This document shows positions 10,229 to 19,344 of a DNA stretch of 64,000 nucleotides, in pieces. The stretch spans positions 1 to 64,000 of the forward strand of contig JAEEOB010000058.1 of assembly GCA_016284045.1 (NCBI GenBank). The letters are read 5' to 3'. The position numbers and the translations under genes are program-made. The notes under the pieces were generated by a model. The model had not been told where the DNA came from. It made no database searches and worked only from the letters and a program-made list of their open reading frames with translations. Source of the DNA: Bacteroidaceae bacterium (GTDB lineage: Bacteria > Bacteroidota > Bacteroidia > Bacteroidales > Bacteroidaceae). Position 1 is the first letter of the stretch. Every line of letters starts with the position of its first letter.

Positions 10229-11206
10229 ATGACTGATATCATGCATAAAATCCTGTTTCCTGTCAATGAGGAAATGGAAAAATACAATCAGACATTCGAT
10301 TCTTATCTGCTTACCGACAATCCTTTGCTTGACCATATCCTGAAAGATATGTCTAAATTTAAAGGCAAGGGCATGCGTCCGCTCATCACCATTCTCTCAG
10401 CAAAACTTTTTGGAGAAGTAAAGGAGGTGACCTATCATCTTGCTGCTGCATACGAGCTTTTTCATAATGCAACATTGATTCATGATGATATCATCGATGA
10501 GAGTGATATGCGTAGAGGAAGACCTTCTGTATATAGCTTGTTTGGTAGCCGTATATCTGTACTTGTAGGTGATTATGTGCTCACAAATGCCTTGATTTCT
10601 TCTATCACAACGGAGCGCATTGATCTGATGGAAGAAGTATTCAGAGCAGCCAGATGGTTGGTTGACGGCGAACTTTTCCAACTTTACAATATCTCAGTGG
10701 ATGAGATTTCCGAAAAGAATTATTATAACATTATTAAGAAAAAAACAGCTGTTTTGTTTTCCTCTTGTGCTAAAAGCGGTGCCATGACAACAACTGATAA
10801 CCCTCAAGACATCAAGAATATGGAGGATTTCGGTATGCTTGTCGGAAAGTGTTTTCAAATAAAGGATGATATATTTGACTATATTGCTGGTGATGAGATT
10901 GGTAAACCGCGTGGAAACGATATGATTGAGGGCAAACTGACACTTCCTGTCATACATGCATTGCTTTCGACAAATAATGATGAGATGATAAAAATTGCGA
11001 AACAAGTGAAGGCTGGTGAAGCGAGTAGGGGAGATATTGACAAACTTGTGAAATTTACTCTTGATAATCACGGTATTGACTATTCTTATCAGATGATGGA
11101 TCAATACGCAAACCAAGCGCACAACATACTCAACGAATATTCTGATTCGCCTGTGAAAACAGCTCTCAACCACTATATCGACTATGTAGTATGCCGCGAT
11201 CATTAA
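10229..11206 (+). CDS. Polyprenyl diphosphate synthase
   Basis: Aspartate-rich motifs LIHDDIIDESDMRRG and IKDDIFDY; GKGMRP. Confidence 0.93.
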   Translation: MTDIMHKILFPVNEEMEKYNQTFDSYLLTDNPLLDHILKDMSKFKGKGMRPLITILSAKLFGEVKEVTYHLAAAYELFHNATLIHDDIIDESDMRRGRPSVYSLFGSRISVLVGDYVLTNALISSITTERIDLMEEVFRAARWLVDGELFQLYNISVDEISEKNYYNIIKKKTAVLFSSCAKSGAMTTTDNPQDIKNMEDFGMLVGKCFQIKDDIFDYIAGDEIGKPRGNDMIEGKLTLPVIHALLSTNNDEMIKIAKQVKAGEASRGDIDKLVKFTLDNHGIDYSYQMMDQYANQAHNILNEYSDSPVKTALNHYIDYVVCRDH

Positions 11207-11297
11207 CAGCACTTTCCGATATTTTTTTATCTGTTGCTAAGAGGATGTGTCAAAAGAAAGAATCTTTTAAATCTTTGTTCGTCCTAAAACTAAAAAG

Positions 11298-11327
11298 GAG
11301 GGTATGTCGAAATGTTGACATACCCTC
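11298..11327. terminator. Bidirectional terminator between convergent polyprenyl synthase and deoC genes
   Basis: GAGGGTATGTC-gaaatgtt-GACATACCCTC, perfect 11-bp stem in a convergent intergenic region. Confidence 0.7.
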
Positions 11328-11360
11328 TTGTTATGGGATAGGGTAGGGTATCACCCTGAT

Positions 11361-12278
11361 TTAGAAGAACTTAATTTCCTTTCCTTCTATCTCAGAAAGC
11401 AATTTGTTCGCCAATGAACTTGTTCCTAAACGTAACCATTTGTTTGTCAGCCATTTATCACCTAATACCTCTTTCACAATTGTGTAGTAAGTCAATGCGT
11501 CTTTAACCGTTTTCATGCCTCCTGCGGGTTTGAAACCAATCTGAATACCTGTTTGCTCATAATACTCTTTGATGGCTTGACACATCACAAACGCAGCTTC
11601 AGGAGTGGCTGCTGGTTCCAGTTTGCCAGTGGATGTCTTGATATAATCCGCTCCAGCATACATGGCGATGACAGATGCTTTCTTGATGTTCACTGCACTT
11701 TTCAGACAACCTGTCTCCAGAATCACTTTCATGCTCCGTTCACCACACGCTGCTTTCAATTCCTGGATTTCCATTGCTACTCCGTCGTAGTCACCACTCA
11801 GGAATTTACCAACGGGCATCACAATATCAATTTCTGTTGCACCATCTTTTACGGCTAATGCCGTTTCAGCAATTTTCACTTCAATGAAACTCTGTGATGA
11901 AGGGAAGCATCCCGACACACAGGCAATCTCAATATTTTCGTTTTCCAAGGTGTTATGGCAAATTTTCGCGAAGTTAGGATATACACATATTGTTGCTACA
12001 TGTCCCAACTCTGGATATTTGTCATCGAATTCATTTACTTTCTCTACGAATTTCAAAACAGAGTCTTCGCTGTCCGTTGTTTTCAGTGTGGTCAGCTCTA
12101 CACTGTTCAGCAAGAATTGTTTCACTTCTTTTGTGTTATTTTCTTCAAGATGATCCTCAAGCAGCCTTTTTACTGTTGATGCTACTTTCTCATCCTCTAA
12201 ATCCAGGTCATAGAGTTTCAATGCCTGGTCAATCTTATTCTCTGAATAAGTAATTTCATTGTCAAATGTCTCTTCCAT
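11361..12278 (-). CDS. deoC: Deoxyribose-phosphate aldolase
   Basis: VKDGATEIDIVMPVGKFLSGDYDGV, MKVILETGCL, DYIKTSTGK, GFKPAGGMKT. Confidence 0.95.
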   Translation of the reverse strand: MEETFDNEITYSENKIDQALKLYDLDLEDEKVASTVKRLLEDHLEENNTKEVKQFLLNSVELTTLKTTDSEDSVLKFVEKVNEFDDKYPELGHVATICVYPNFAKICHNTLENENIEIACVSGCFPSSQSFIEVKIAETALAVKDGATEIDIVMPVGKFLSGDYDGVAMEIQELKAACGERSMKVILETGCLKSAVNIKKASVIAMYAGADYIKTSTGKLEPAATPEAAFVMCQAIKEYYEQTGIQIGFKPAGGMKTVKDALTYYTIVKEVLGDKWLTNKWLRLGTSSLANKLLSEIEGKEIKFF

Positions 12279-12333
12279 GTCTTGTATTTTTTAAATGATT
12301 AGTATATGTTATTATCTGAATTTTTATCCAAAT

Positions 12334-12349
12334 TGTTTCACGTGTAACA
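12334..12349. promoter_or_regulatory. parS-like site
   Basis: TGTTTCACGTGTAACA = reverse complement of TGTTACACGTGAAACA, matching the ParB consensus TGTTNCACGTGAAACA; embedded in the near-palindrome AATTGTTTCACGTGTAACAATT. Confidence 0.8.
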
Positions 12350-12386
12350 ATTGTCACGTTTTGATTGTATGAAATTGTAAATGGTA

Positions 12387-12490
12387 AAAAAATGGTAAAT
12401 AGTAAATGATAAAATGTTATATAAAAAAATGGTAAATAGTAAATGATAAAATGTTATATAAAAAAATGGTAAATAGTAAATGGTAAAATG
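12387..12490. repeat. 37-bp tandem repeat, about 3 copies
   Basis: ggtaaatagtaaatgataaaatgttatataaaaaaat begins at 12394, 12431 and 12468 (the last copy diverging). Confidence 0.9.
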
Positions 12491-12500
12491 ATAAATCTTC

Positions 12501-12953
12501 TTACTCTTTCTGCCTGCTGTCCATACATATTGTGACAGGTCCGTCGTTTACTAATGACACTTGCATCTCTGCACCGAATTGACCAGTTTCGATTTTTTTT
12601 CCCAGTTCATGGGATAGGGTAGTGCAGAACTGTTCGTATAAAGGTATGGTGATTTCATGGCTACCTGCACGCAGATAGGATGGACGGTTTCCTTTTTTAT
12701 ATGAAGCCCAGAGTGTGAATTGACTTACCACCAGAATACTTCCATCAACATCTTTTACTGATTTATTCATTACTCCTTTTTCGTCGTCGAATATCCTAAG
12801 ATTCACAATTTTCTTTGCAGTCCATTCAATATCTTCCTTTGTGTCGGCATTCTCACAACCCACAAGTATAAGCAAGCCCAGTCCTATTCTTCCGATAGTT
12901 TTGCTTTCCACATCAACTGATGCACTACTCACTCTCTGAATAACTACTCTCAT
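12501..12953 (-). CDS. dtd: D-aminoacyl-tRNA deacylase
   Basis: MRVVIQRVSSASVDVE, VVSQFTLWASYKKGNRPSY, VSLVNDGPVTICMDS. Confidence 0.95.
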   Translation of the reverse strand: MRVVIQRVSSASVDVESKTIGRIGLGLLILVGCENADTKEDIEWTAKKIVNLRIFDDEKGVMNKSVKDVDGSILVVSQFTLWASYKKGNRPSYLRAGSHEITIPLYEQFCTTLSHELGKKIETGQFGAEMQVSLVNDGPVTICMDSRQKE

Positions 12954-13095
12954 TTGTTCTTATTATTGTCCTTTAGATTATTTAGTTTTTTAAAAAAAGA
13001 ATGCTCTTTCAATATTTAAAGAAATAAAGAAACACTACCGTGTAAATCAACTTTGCAAAAATACAAAAATTCCATGAATATTCATCATTTTTCTT

Positions 13096-14919
13096 TTACT
13101 TTTCACTCAAAAAATACTCATGTATTATTTTTGCTTTTGCCGCACCAACCACAGCAGTCAGTTCTGCTTCACTTGCCTCTTTGATTTTCTTCACACTCTT
13201 GAGTTTTCGCAGTAACACCGTTTTTGTCACCTCACCAATTCCTTTGATTTCGTCCAGTTCAGAATGTACCTGCCGCTTGCTGCGTTTTTCTTTGTGGAAT
13301 GTGATGGCATAACGGTGTACTTCGTCCTGGATACGGGTCAGAAAAGCGAAGAGTGGTGAGTTCATTTCTATCCCGATGGTCTGAACAGGGAACCCGAACA
13401 GCAGTTCTGATGTCCGGTGACGCTTGTCTTTGGCCAGTCCCGCAATTGGAATTTTAAGTCCCAAACTGTCTTCAATTACCTTCCGCACCACTTCCATCTG
13501 TCCTTTACCTCCGTCAGTTATGATGAGGTCGGGTAGGGGAGTGCCCTCTTCCAGCATCCTGGAATACCTGCGATAAACTACCTCCGTCATCGACGCATAA
13601 TCGTCAGGTCCTACTACCGTCTTGATATTATATTTTCTGTAGTCGTTTTTCGATGGTTTCGCCTGTTTGAACACCACACAGCCTGCTACTGCGTCACTGC
13701 CCTGAATGTTGGAGTTGTCGAAACACTCAATGGTCATTGGCAGTTTTTCAAGTCCTAATTTCCGCTGCAGTTCACGCATCAGATTCGTTGCACGCTGCTC
13801 AGGATTCAGTTTCTCAGCCTGCTTCATTTTGTCGAACTTATATTGTCGTACGTTTGCCATCGACAGGTCGAGCAGATGTTTCTTCTCTCCTCTTTGAGGA
13901 ACTAAAAATTCAGCGTCTTTCATTTCAATGTCCATTGCGAACGGCACTACTATCTCTTTCGCTTTGCTCTTATAGCGGCTGCGCATCTCTGCTATACCTA
14001 ATGCGAGCACATCTTCAGCACGCTCGTCAATCCTTTTCTTGTACTCGAATGTGAAACCCTGGTTGATGCATCCTTGGGTGATATGGAGATAGTTTATGTA
14101 TGCCACGTTCTCCTCATCGGCTATGCTGAACACATCGATGTCATAGTCGTAGTTGGTCACCACCTGGCTCTTCTCTACGAATTCCTTTGCCAACAGATAC
14201 CGCCGTTTCAACAGTTCAGCTTCCTCAAAACGCATCTCCTCTGCTAATTGTTGCATCGCCACAAGCAGACGGTCACAGACAACACGTGTGTTTCCTTTCA
14301 ATATCTCCTTCACTTCTTCCACCTCGCGCATGTAATCCTCCCGTGTCTGCTTTCCCACACAAGGTCCTTTGCATTTCTTGATGTGGTATTCCAGACAGGT
14401 CTTAAACTTCCCCTCGTTCACTCCTTCCTCTGTGAGAGCCAGCCGGCATTTGCGGATGCTGTACATCCTGTCAATGAGATCAAGCATGTTGTTAAGTGTC
14501 ATCTGATGAGAGAACGGCCCATAGAAGAAACCACCACGCTCTGTCAGATTTCGTGTCTTGAATACCCTCGGGAATTCCTCTTTCGTCACACAGACCGAAG
14601 GGTAGGTCTTGCCATCCTTCAGCAGTATGTTATAACGAGGCTGATATTTCTTGATGAGGTTGTTCTCCAACAACAACGCATCCTCGTCGCTTCCCACGAC
14701 AATATACTTGATATCCTCGATTTTCGACACCAGTATAAGGGTCTTGCTCGTCTGCACATTCTTGTTGAAATACGATGAAACCCGGCGTTTCAGGTTCTTC
14801 GCCTTGCCCACATAGATAATCGTGCCCTCCCCATTCAAATACTGATAACAACCTGGACATTCGGGCAGGTTCAGCACTATGTTCTTTAACCGCTCTATTC
14901 GCTCATCATCCTTTGTCAT
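13096..14919 (-). CDS. uvrC: Excinuclease ABC subunit C
   Basis: GIY-YIG domain (PECPGCYQYLNGEGTIIYVGKAKNLKRRVSSYF), UvrC RNase H-like domain, C-terminal HhH. The ORF-track start at 15021 (TTG) adds a 34-aa extension that reads through a parS site (LFHVKQ); the ATG at 14919 (MTKDDER) is preferred. Confidence 0.93.
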   Translation of the reverse strand: MTKDDERIERLKNIVLNLPECPGCYQYLNGEGTIIYVGKAKNLKRRVSSYFNKNVQTSKTLILVSKIEDIKYIVVGSDEDALLLENNLIKKYQPRYNILLKDGKTYPSVCVTKEEFPRVFKTRNLTERGGFFYGPFSHQMTLNNMLDLIDRMYSIRKCRLALTEEGVNEGKFKTCLEYHIKKCKGPCVGKQTREDYMREVEEVKEILKGNTRVVCDRLLVAMQQLAEEMRFEEAELLKRRYLLAKEFVEKSQVVTNYDYDIDVFSIADEENVAYINYLHITQGCINQGFTFEYKKRIDERAEDVLALGIAEMRSRYKSKAKEIVVPFAMDIEMKDAEFLVPQRGEKKHLLDLSMANVRQYKFDKMKQAEKLNPEQRATNLMRELQRKLGLEKLPMTIECFDNSNIQGSDAVAGCVVFKQAKPSKNDYRKYNIKTVVGPDDYASMTEVVYRRYSRMLEEGTPLPDLIITDGGKGQMEVVRKVIEDSLGLKIPIAGLAKDKRHRTSELLFGFPVQTIGIEMNSPLFAFLTRIQDEVHRYAITFHKEKRSKRQVHSELDEIKGIGEVTKTVLLRKLKSVKKIKEASEAELTAVVGAAKAKIIHEYFLSEK

Positions 14920-14947
14920 ATTATTCTGTTTTTGCGTTTGTCCTGAT

Positions 14948-14963
14948 TGTTTCACGTGGAACA
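14948..14963. promoter_or_regulatory. parS-like site
   Basis: TGTTTCACGTGGAACA = reverse complement of TGTTCCACGTGAAACA, full consensus match. Confidence 0.85.
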
Positions 14964-15023
14964 ATTCTACTGTCTGCTTTTCTCTGTTTGGCCAGTCTCC
15001 GGCCTTTGAATGCATACGCAATT

Positions 15024-15039
15024 TGTTTCACGTGGAACA
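15024..15039. promoter_or_regulatory. parS-like site
   Basis: TGTTTCACGTGGAACA, identical to the site at 14948-14963. Confidence 0.85.
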
Positions 15040-15120
15040 GTTTTTGGTTAACTCTTTGATAATCAATTTAATAAATAATATTTACATTATTAAGTATCAA
15101 TAAGTTAAGTCTCTTAATTG

Positions 15121-15152
15121 CAAATTTAATCCAAAAAAATGAATTTTCCAAA
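15121..15152 (-). promoter_or_regulatory. Predicted uvrC promoter (-7 TAAATTTG, -33 TTTG on minus strand)
   Basis: CAAATTTA at 15121-15128 and CAAA at 15149-15152, 20-bp spacer, matching the Bacteroidota TTTG-N19-21-TAnnTTTG architecture. Confidence 0.55.
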
Positions 15153-15167
15153 TCTGATATCAGATTT
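15150..15167. promoter_or_regulatory. 18-bp perfect palindrome (candidate operator)
   Basis: AAATCTGATATCAGATTT is its own reverse complement and overlaps the -33 box of the predicted uvrC promoter. Confidence 0.5.
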
Positions 15168-15223
15168 CACTCTTCACTTGTACTGGATACTGCCGGCTGT
15201 CGAACAATCACACTCAAATGTCC

Positions 15224-15268
15224 ACGAGCCAAGGCTCGTTAACTCCCATTCAAAGAATGAACTCCTTT
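15224..15268. repeat. Intergenic hairpin repeat, copy A
   Basis: ACGAGCC-aa-GGCTCGT followed by TAACTCCCATTCAAAGAATGAACTCCTTTT; related to copy B at 22077-22116. Confidence 0.6.
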
Positions 15269-15270
15269 TA

Positions 15271-15457
15271 GGGTAGTTCTATAAATTAGCTTCAGACGAT
15301 TTACAGTTTATTAGCGAGCAGATTTGTTCTTGCAGCCGCAGAAGCATAGCGAGCTATGGTTCAAGGCAAAAGGACAAAGATGCCGCTAAGAAACGTAAAG
15401 CGTCGAAGCACAATAGAGCACCCATGAAATAATAAAAACTAATTTATAGAAGTACCC
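15271..15457. mobile_element. MITE-like non-autonomous element, 187 bp
   Basis: Terminal inverted repeats GGGTAGTTCTATAAATTAG / GGGTACTTCTATAAATTAG (18/19), flanked by direct TTTA repeats (15267-15270 and 15458-15461); no ORF inside. Confidence 0.7.
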
Positions 15458-15629
15458 TTTAGTTATTTCCAAACTTAAATAAAGAATGGCAATTCTTTTT
15501 ATAAATCCTTTAAATATGTTTAATTCGCGGACAAAAAATCTATCTTTGCCAAAAATATTTTGTGTTTTAATAATAATGATGTAATTTTACGACAAATATC
15601 TTTACTAACAAAGTAATCCAGATTAATAC

Positions 15630-16730
15630 ATGAATAAGAAAACCATCCTTTCCACGATGCTCGTGCTTGTCGCACTGACGGCGCATTCGCAGGTTCACTA
15701 CCGATTGGAAGGAAACATTGGTGACTCTACTTTTACAGGGAAAGCAACATTGAGAGACTTGTATGTTCATAGCGGGACGGAAGTCGCTACAGTTAACATC
15801 ACCAATGGAAAGATTAATCCGGTAGAAGGGGAACTTCCCGACACGACCATCTGCGGGATTATTTTTGATGACGGGAGAATGCATCTTTTTCCTGTTTTCC
15901 TTGGTGGAGGCACGACAACGATTATTGGGAAAACCGGTCTTTTTCGCCCTAAACAGATAGGCACTTCCCTTTGTGAAGATTACATTTTGTTTAAAAAGAA
16001 AGAAAGTGAAGTGACCTCTCAGTGGCTGATTGAGCGGATGAAGAAGTTCAGAGGTGGAACTGGAACTGTCTCTACGGCAGACATGGGTAAGGAAGAGACC
16101 GGACAGATTGAGGCTACGGCAATAGATGTCATCAGCCGACATACGTCAGATATCCTCGGACTGTATCTCCTGCGGGAGGAAGCCGTCAATTATCTTACCC
16201 CTGCCACATGGCTGGAAATGTTCGATAAGATAGCACCTTGGCTAAAGACCAAGCCGGATTTATACGAAGATCTCACTTTCTTTAAGTCAATGATGGAATC
16301 AAACGTGAAAACGGGGGAAGGAACCAAGTTCATCGACGTGGAGGCTGAAGTTGACGGTAAGATTTGCCGTTTGTCTGATTATGTGGGAAAAGGCCGCTAC
16401 ATACTGGCAGACTTTTGGGGATCCACATGTACTCCCTGTCTTGCGCAGATGCCTAAACTGAACGAAATCCACCAAAAATATCAGAGCTGTGGACTGACCG
16501 TGCTCGGCATTGCCGTCAGTGAGGATGCGGAAAAAACGCGTGCTGCCATCGAAAAGCATCACATCACTTTCCCTCAATTACTAAACACACAAACCAAGGC
16601 AATGGAAACTTACGGCATTCTTAGTGTTCCTTACTCCATCCTCTTTGCTCCCGACGGCACCATCATTGCCCGCGGTCCGCTCGGTGAGGCCATAGAGAAA
16701 AAGCTGGCAGAAATATTTAACGACAAATAA
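15630..16730 (+). CDS. TlpA/thioredoxin-like disulfide reductase family protein with N-terminal DUF4369-like region
   Basis: Signal peptide; WGSTCTPCLAQMPKLNEIHQKY (CxxC), cis-Pro VPYSILFAPDGTIIARG. Confidence 0.85.
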   Translation: MNKKTILSTMLVLVALTAHSQVHYRLEGNIGDSTFTGKATLRDLYVHSGTEVATVNITNGKINPVEGELPDTTICGIIFDDGRMHLFPVFLGGGTTTIIGKTGLFRPKQIGTSLCEDYILFKKKESEVTSQWLIERMKKFRGGTGTVSTADMGKEETGQIEATAIDVISRHTSDILGLYLLREEAVNYLTPATWLEMFDKIAPWLKTKPDLYEDLTFFKSMMESNVKTGEGTKFIDVEAEVDGKICRLSDYVGKGRYILADFWGSTCTPCLAQMPKLNEIHQKYQSCGLTVLGIAVSEDAEKTRAAIEKHHITFPQLLNTQTKAMETYGILSVPYSILFAPDGTIIARGPLGEAIEKKLAEIFNDK

Positions 16731-16813
16731 ATCCTGAAAGAGCATTCCAGAATCAGATTTTCGGAAAACTCCTGAAGTATCATTTTTTCTGAATCAATAC
16801 AAAAAAAGAAGCA

Positions 16814-16860
16814 AAATTCGCCAGACCATCCTTTTGCGATGCGTCCGGCGGATTTGTTTT
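16814..16860 (+). terminator. Rho-independent terminator
   Basis: AAATTCGCCAGAC ... GTCCGGCGGATTT imperfect stem followed by GTTTTT. Confidence 0.6.
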
Positions 16861-16947
16861 TAATTCCAGTTTCAGATTTAACAACTAAAAACTAAGAACT
16901 AACAACTAAAAACTAGCAACTAAAAACTATATTTCCCCTTTTTTTCG

Positions 16948-16955
16948 TAACTTTG
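16948..16955 (+). promoter_or_regulatory. -7 element for argS
   Basis: TAACTTTG 18 bp upstream of the argS ATG. Confidence 0.5.
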
Positions 16956-16972
16956 CAAAAAAATTTAATGAA

Positions 16973-18793
16973 ATGACAATAGAACAGAAAATCATAGACG
17001 CCGTGATTGATGGCGTAAGGGCACTTTATGGGGCAGAGCTACAGCCTGCACAGGTGCAGCTGCAGAAGACAAAAAAAGAGTTTGAGGGCAACCTCACTGT
17101 TGTGGTGTTTCCTTTTGTGAAGATGGCACGCAAGTCGCCGGAGGCGACTGCCACAGAACTGGGTGAATACCTTAAAAACAATGCAGCCGACGTGGTGGCA
17201 GCCTACAACGTGGTGAAGGGATTCCTTAACCTAGTCATCAGTCAGCAGGCATGGATTGCCCTGCTCAACGACATCAATAAGGAGGAAAAGTTCGGATTTA
17301 TTGAGCCGACCGATGATAGTCCGCTTGTGATGATAGAGTATTCATCGCCCAACACCAACAAGCCGTTACATCTCGGACACATGCGCAATAACCTGCTAGG
17401 GTCATCGCTCGCTCGTATCGTCGAGGCGAACGGAAATAAGGTGGTGAAGACCAATATAGTCAACGACCGCGGCATACATATCTGCAAGTCTATGATAGCC
17501 TGGCAGAAATGGGGAGACGGAGCCACACCTGAGTCCACTGGCATCAAAGGTGACCACCTCATCGGCGATTTTTATGTGGCGTTCGACAAACACTACCGTG
17601 AGGAGTGCAGGCAGCTTGCTGAACAGTTCATGGCTGAAGGCATGAACGAGGAGGCTGCCAAGGAGCGCGCCAAGCAGGAGGCACCACTCATTAAAGAGGC
17701 ACACGAGATGCTCGTGAAGTGGGAGCAGAACGACCCGGAGGTGCGAAGCCTATGGAAGATGATGAACGAATGGGTGTATGCCGGATTTGATGAGACATAC
17801 AAGCGAATGGGTGTTTCGTTCGACAAGATTTACTACGAGTCCGACACCTATCTTGAAGGAAAGGAGAAGGTGATGGAGGGGCTGGAAAAAGGGCTCTTCT
17901 ACCGCCGCGACGACGGGTCGGTATGGGCGAACCTCGAAGCTGAGGGACTCGACGAGAAGCTGCTCCTACGAAGCGACGGAACGTCGGTGTATATGACTCA
18001 GGACATCGGAACAGCCAAACTCCGTTTCCAAGACTATCCTATCGACAAGATGATCTATGTGGTGGGCAACGAGCAGAACTATCATTTCCAAGTGCTGTCG
18101 ATACTGCTCGACAAACTGGGATTCAAATGGGGAAAGGACCTCGTACATTTCTCCTACGGAATGGTGGAGCTCCCTAACGGAAAGATGAAATCACGTGAGG
18201 GTACCGTGGTCGATTCTGATGAACTGATGGACCAGATGGTCAACGATGCGTTCGAGGCATCGAAAGAGCGGACCAAGCAGGTGGATATACCAGACGACGA
18301 GGCACGCGACATCGCAGAGAAAGTGGGCATGGGAGCTTTGAAGTATTTCATCCTCAAGGTGGATGCACGCAAGAACATGCTGTTCAACCCCGAGGAGAGC
18401 ATCGACTTCAACGGCAACACAGGACCGTTCATACAATACACCTACGCACGTATCAAGTCGATTCTGCGTAAGGCGCAAGAGGCCGGCATCAACATACCCG
18501 AATCATTTGAAGGTGAGGTGGAACTAAGCGAGAAAGAGGTGGAACTTATCCAGAAACTCAACGGATTCACAACAGCGCTCCGGCAGGCAGGTCAGGACTA
18601 TAGCCCCTCGGGAATCGCCAACTACTGCTATGAGCTGACAAAAGAATATAACCAGTTCTATCACGACTTCTACATACTCAGCGAGACAGACGAGCAGAAA
18701 AAGCTGTTCCGCCTTTTGCTCTCAAAGAACGTTGCCAAAGTAGCACAGCTCGGCATGGGACTCCTCGGCATCCAGATGCCGGAAAGAATGTAG
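16973..18793 (+). CDS. argS: Arginyl-tRNA synthetase
   Basis: EYSSPNTNKPLHLGHMRNNLLG (HIGH-type), YVVGNEQNYHFQ, GKMKSREGTVV (KMSKS-type). Confidence 0.97.
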   Translation: MTIEQKIIDAVIDGVRALYGAELQPAQVQLQKTKKEFEGNLTVVVFPFVKMARKSPEATATELGEYLKNNAADVVAAYNVVKGFLNLVISQQAWIALLNDINKEEKFGFIEPTDDSPLVMIEYSSPNTNKPLHLGHMRNNLLGSSLARIVEANGNKVVKTNIVNDRGIHICKSMIAWQKWGDGATPESTGIKGDHLIGDFYVAFDKHYREECRQLAEQFMAEGMNEEAAKERAKQEAPLIKEAHEMLVKWEQNDPEVRSLWKMMNEWVYAGFDETYKRMGVSFDKIYYESDTYLEGKEKVMEGLEKGLFYRRDDGSVWANLEAEGLDEKLLLRSDGTSVYMTQDIGTAKLRFQDYPIDKMIYVVGNEQNYHFQVLSILLDKLGFKWGKDLVHFSYGMVELPNGKMKSREGTVVDSDELMDQMVNDAFEASKERTKQVDIPDDEARDIAEKVGMGALKYFILKVDARKNMLFNPEESIDFNGNTGPFIQYTYARIKSILRKAQEAGINIPESFEGEVELSEKEVELIQKLNGFTTALRQAGQDYSPSGIANYCYELTKEYNQFYHDFYILSETDEQKKLFRLLLSKNVAKVAQLGMGLLGIQMPERM

Positions 18794-18859
18794 TTGACAA
18801 TCGGATTTTCTGATTTTTCTGATTACTCCGATTAATCAGACTTAAAAAAAACAAAAATC

Positions 18860-19324
18860 ATGCCGCTTATCAATCCTCCCGACTATCGACACGATACCGT
18901 CCTGCCGCTGCCCATGGAGGTGGAGGCAGATGCCATCGCTGTGGATGCTGCATGCAGCGGAAATCCAGGACCTATGGAGTATCAGGGGATTGACCTGCGA
19001 ACAGGGCAGCAGGTTTTCCATTTCGGACCAATTAGCGGAACAAATAACATAGGTGAGTTTCTCGCTATCGTACATGCGCTTGCCTTGCTTAAGAAGGCTG
19101 GATCCAGCAAGACCATCTATTCCGACAGCATCTCTGGCATGGCATGGGTGAGAAACCGCAAAGCCAAGACCACTCTCCCGCTCACACCAGAGAACGCACG
19201 ACTGCACAACATCATCCAACGGGCTGAGAACTGGCTGCGCACCAACACCTATCCGAATAAAATCATCAAATGGAACACCGAGCGGTGGGGAGAGATTCCC
19301 GCTGATTTCGGAAGAAAAAAATAA
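18860..19324 (+). CDS. RNase H-like domain protein
   Basis: IAVDAACSGNPGPMEYQGID, GTNNIGEFLAIVHAL, IYSDSISGMAWV (RNase HI catalytic pattern). Confidence 0.85.
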   Translation: MPLINPPDYRHDTVLPLPMEVEADAIAVDAACSGNPGPMEYQGIDLRTGQQVFHFGPISGTNNIGEFLAIVHALALLKKAGSSKTIYSDSISGMAWVRNRKAKTTLPLTPENARLHNIIQRAENWLRTNTYPNKIIKWNTERWGEIPADFGRKK

Positions 19325-19344
19325 CGGGTACAAAAAGTATCGCT

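Noticed and set aside
12361-12490. Replication-origin iterons
   Set aside because: The 37-bp repeat is A/T-rich low complexity without DnaA-box-like cores; no replication initiator gene nearby in the window.
14920-15021. N-terminal extension of UvrC given by the ORF track
   Set aside because: Starts at TTG, translates a parS palindrome (LFHVKQ), and the conserved UvrC N-terminus begins at the ATG at 14919.
15567-16142. 191-aa minus-strand ORF
   Set aside because: Antisense to the well-supported TlpA-like CDS at 15630-16730; no recognisable domain. Likewise the many other antisense ORFs in the track (e.g. 29907-30602, 34065-34505, 36578-36994, 55696-56166).
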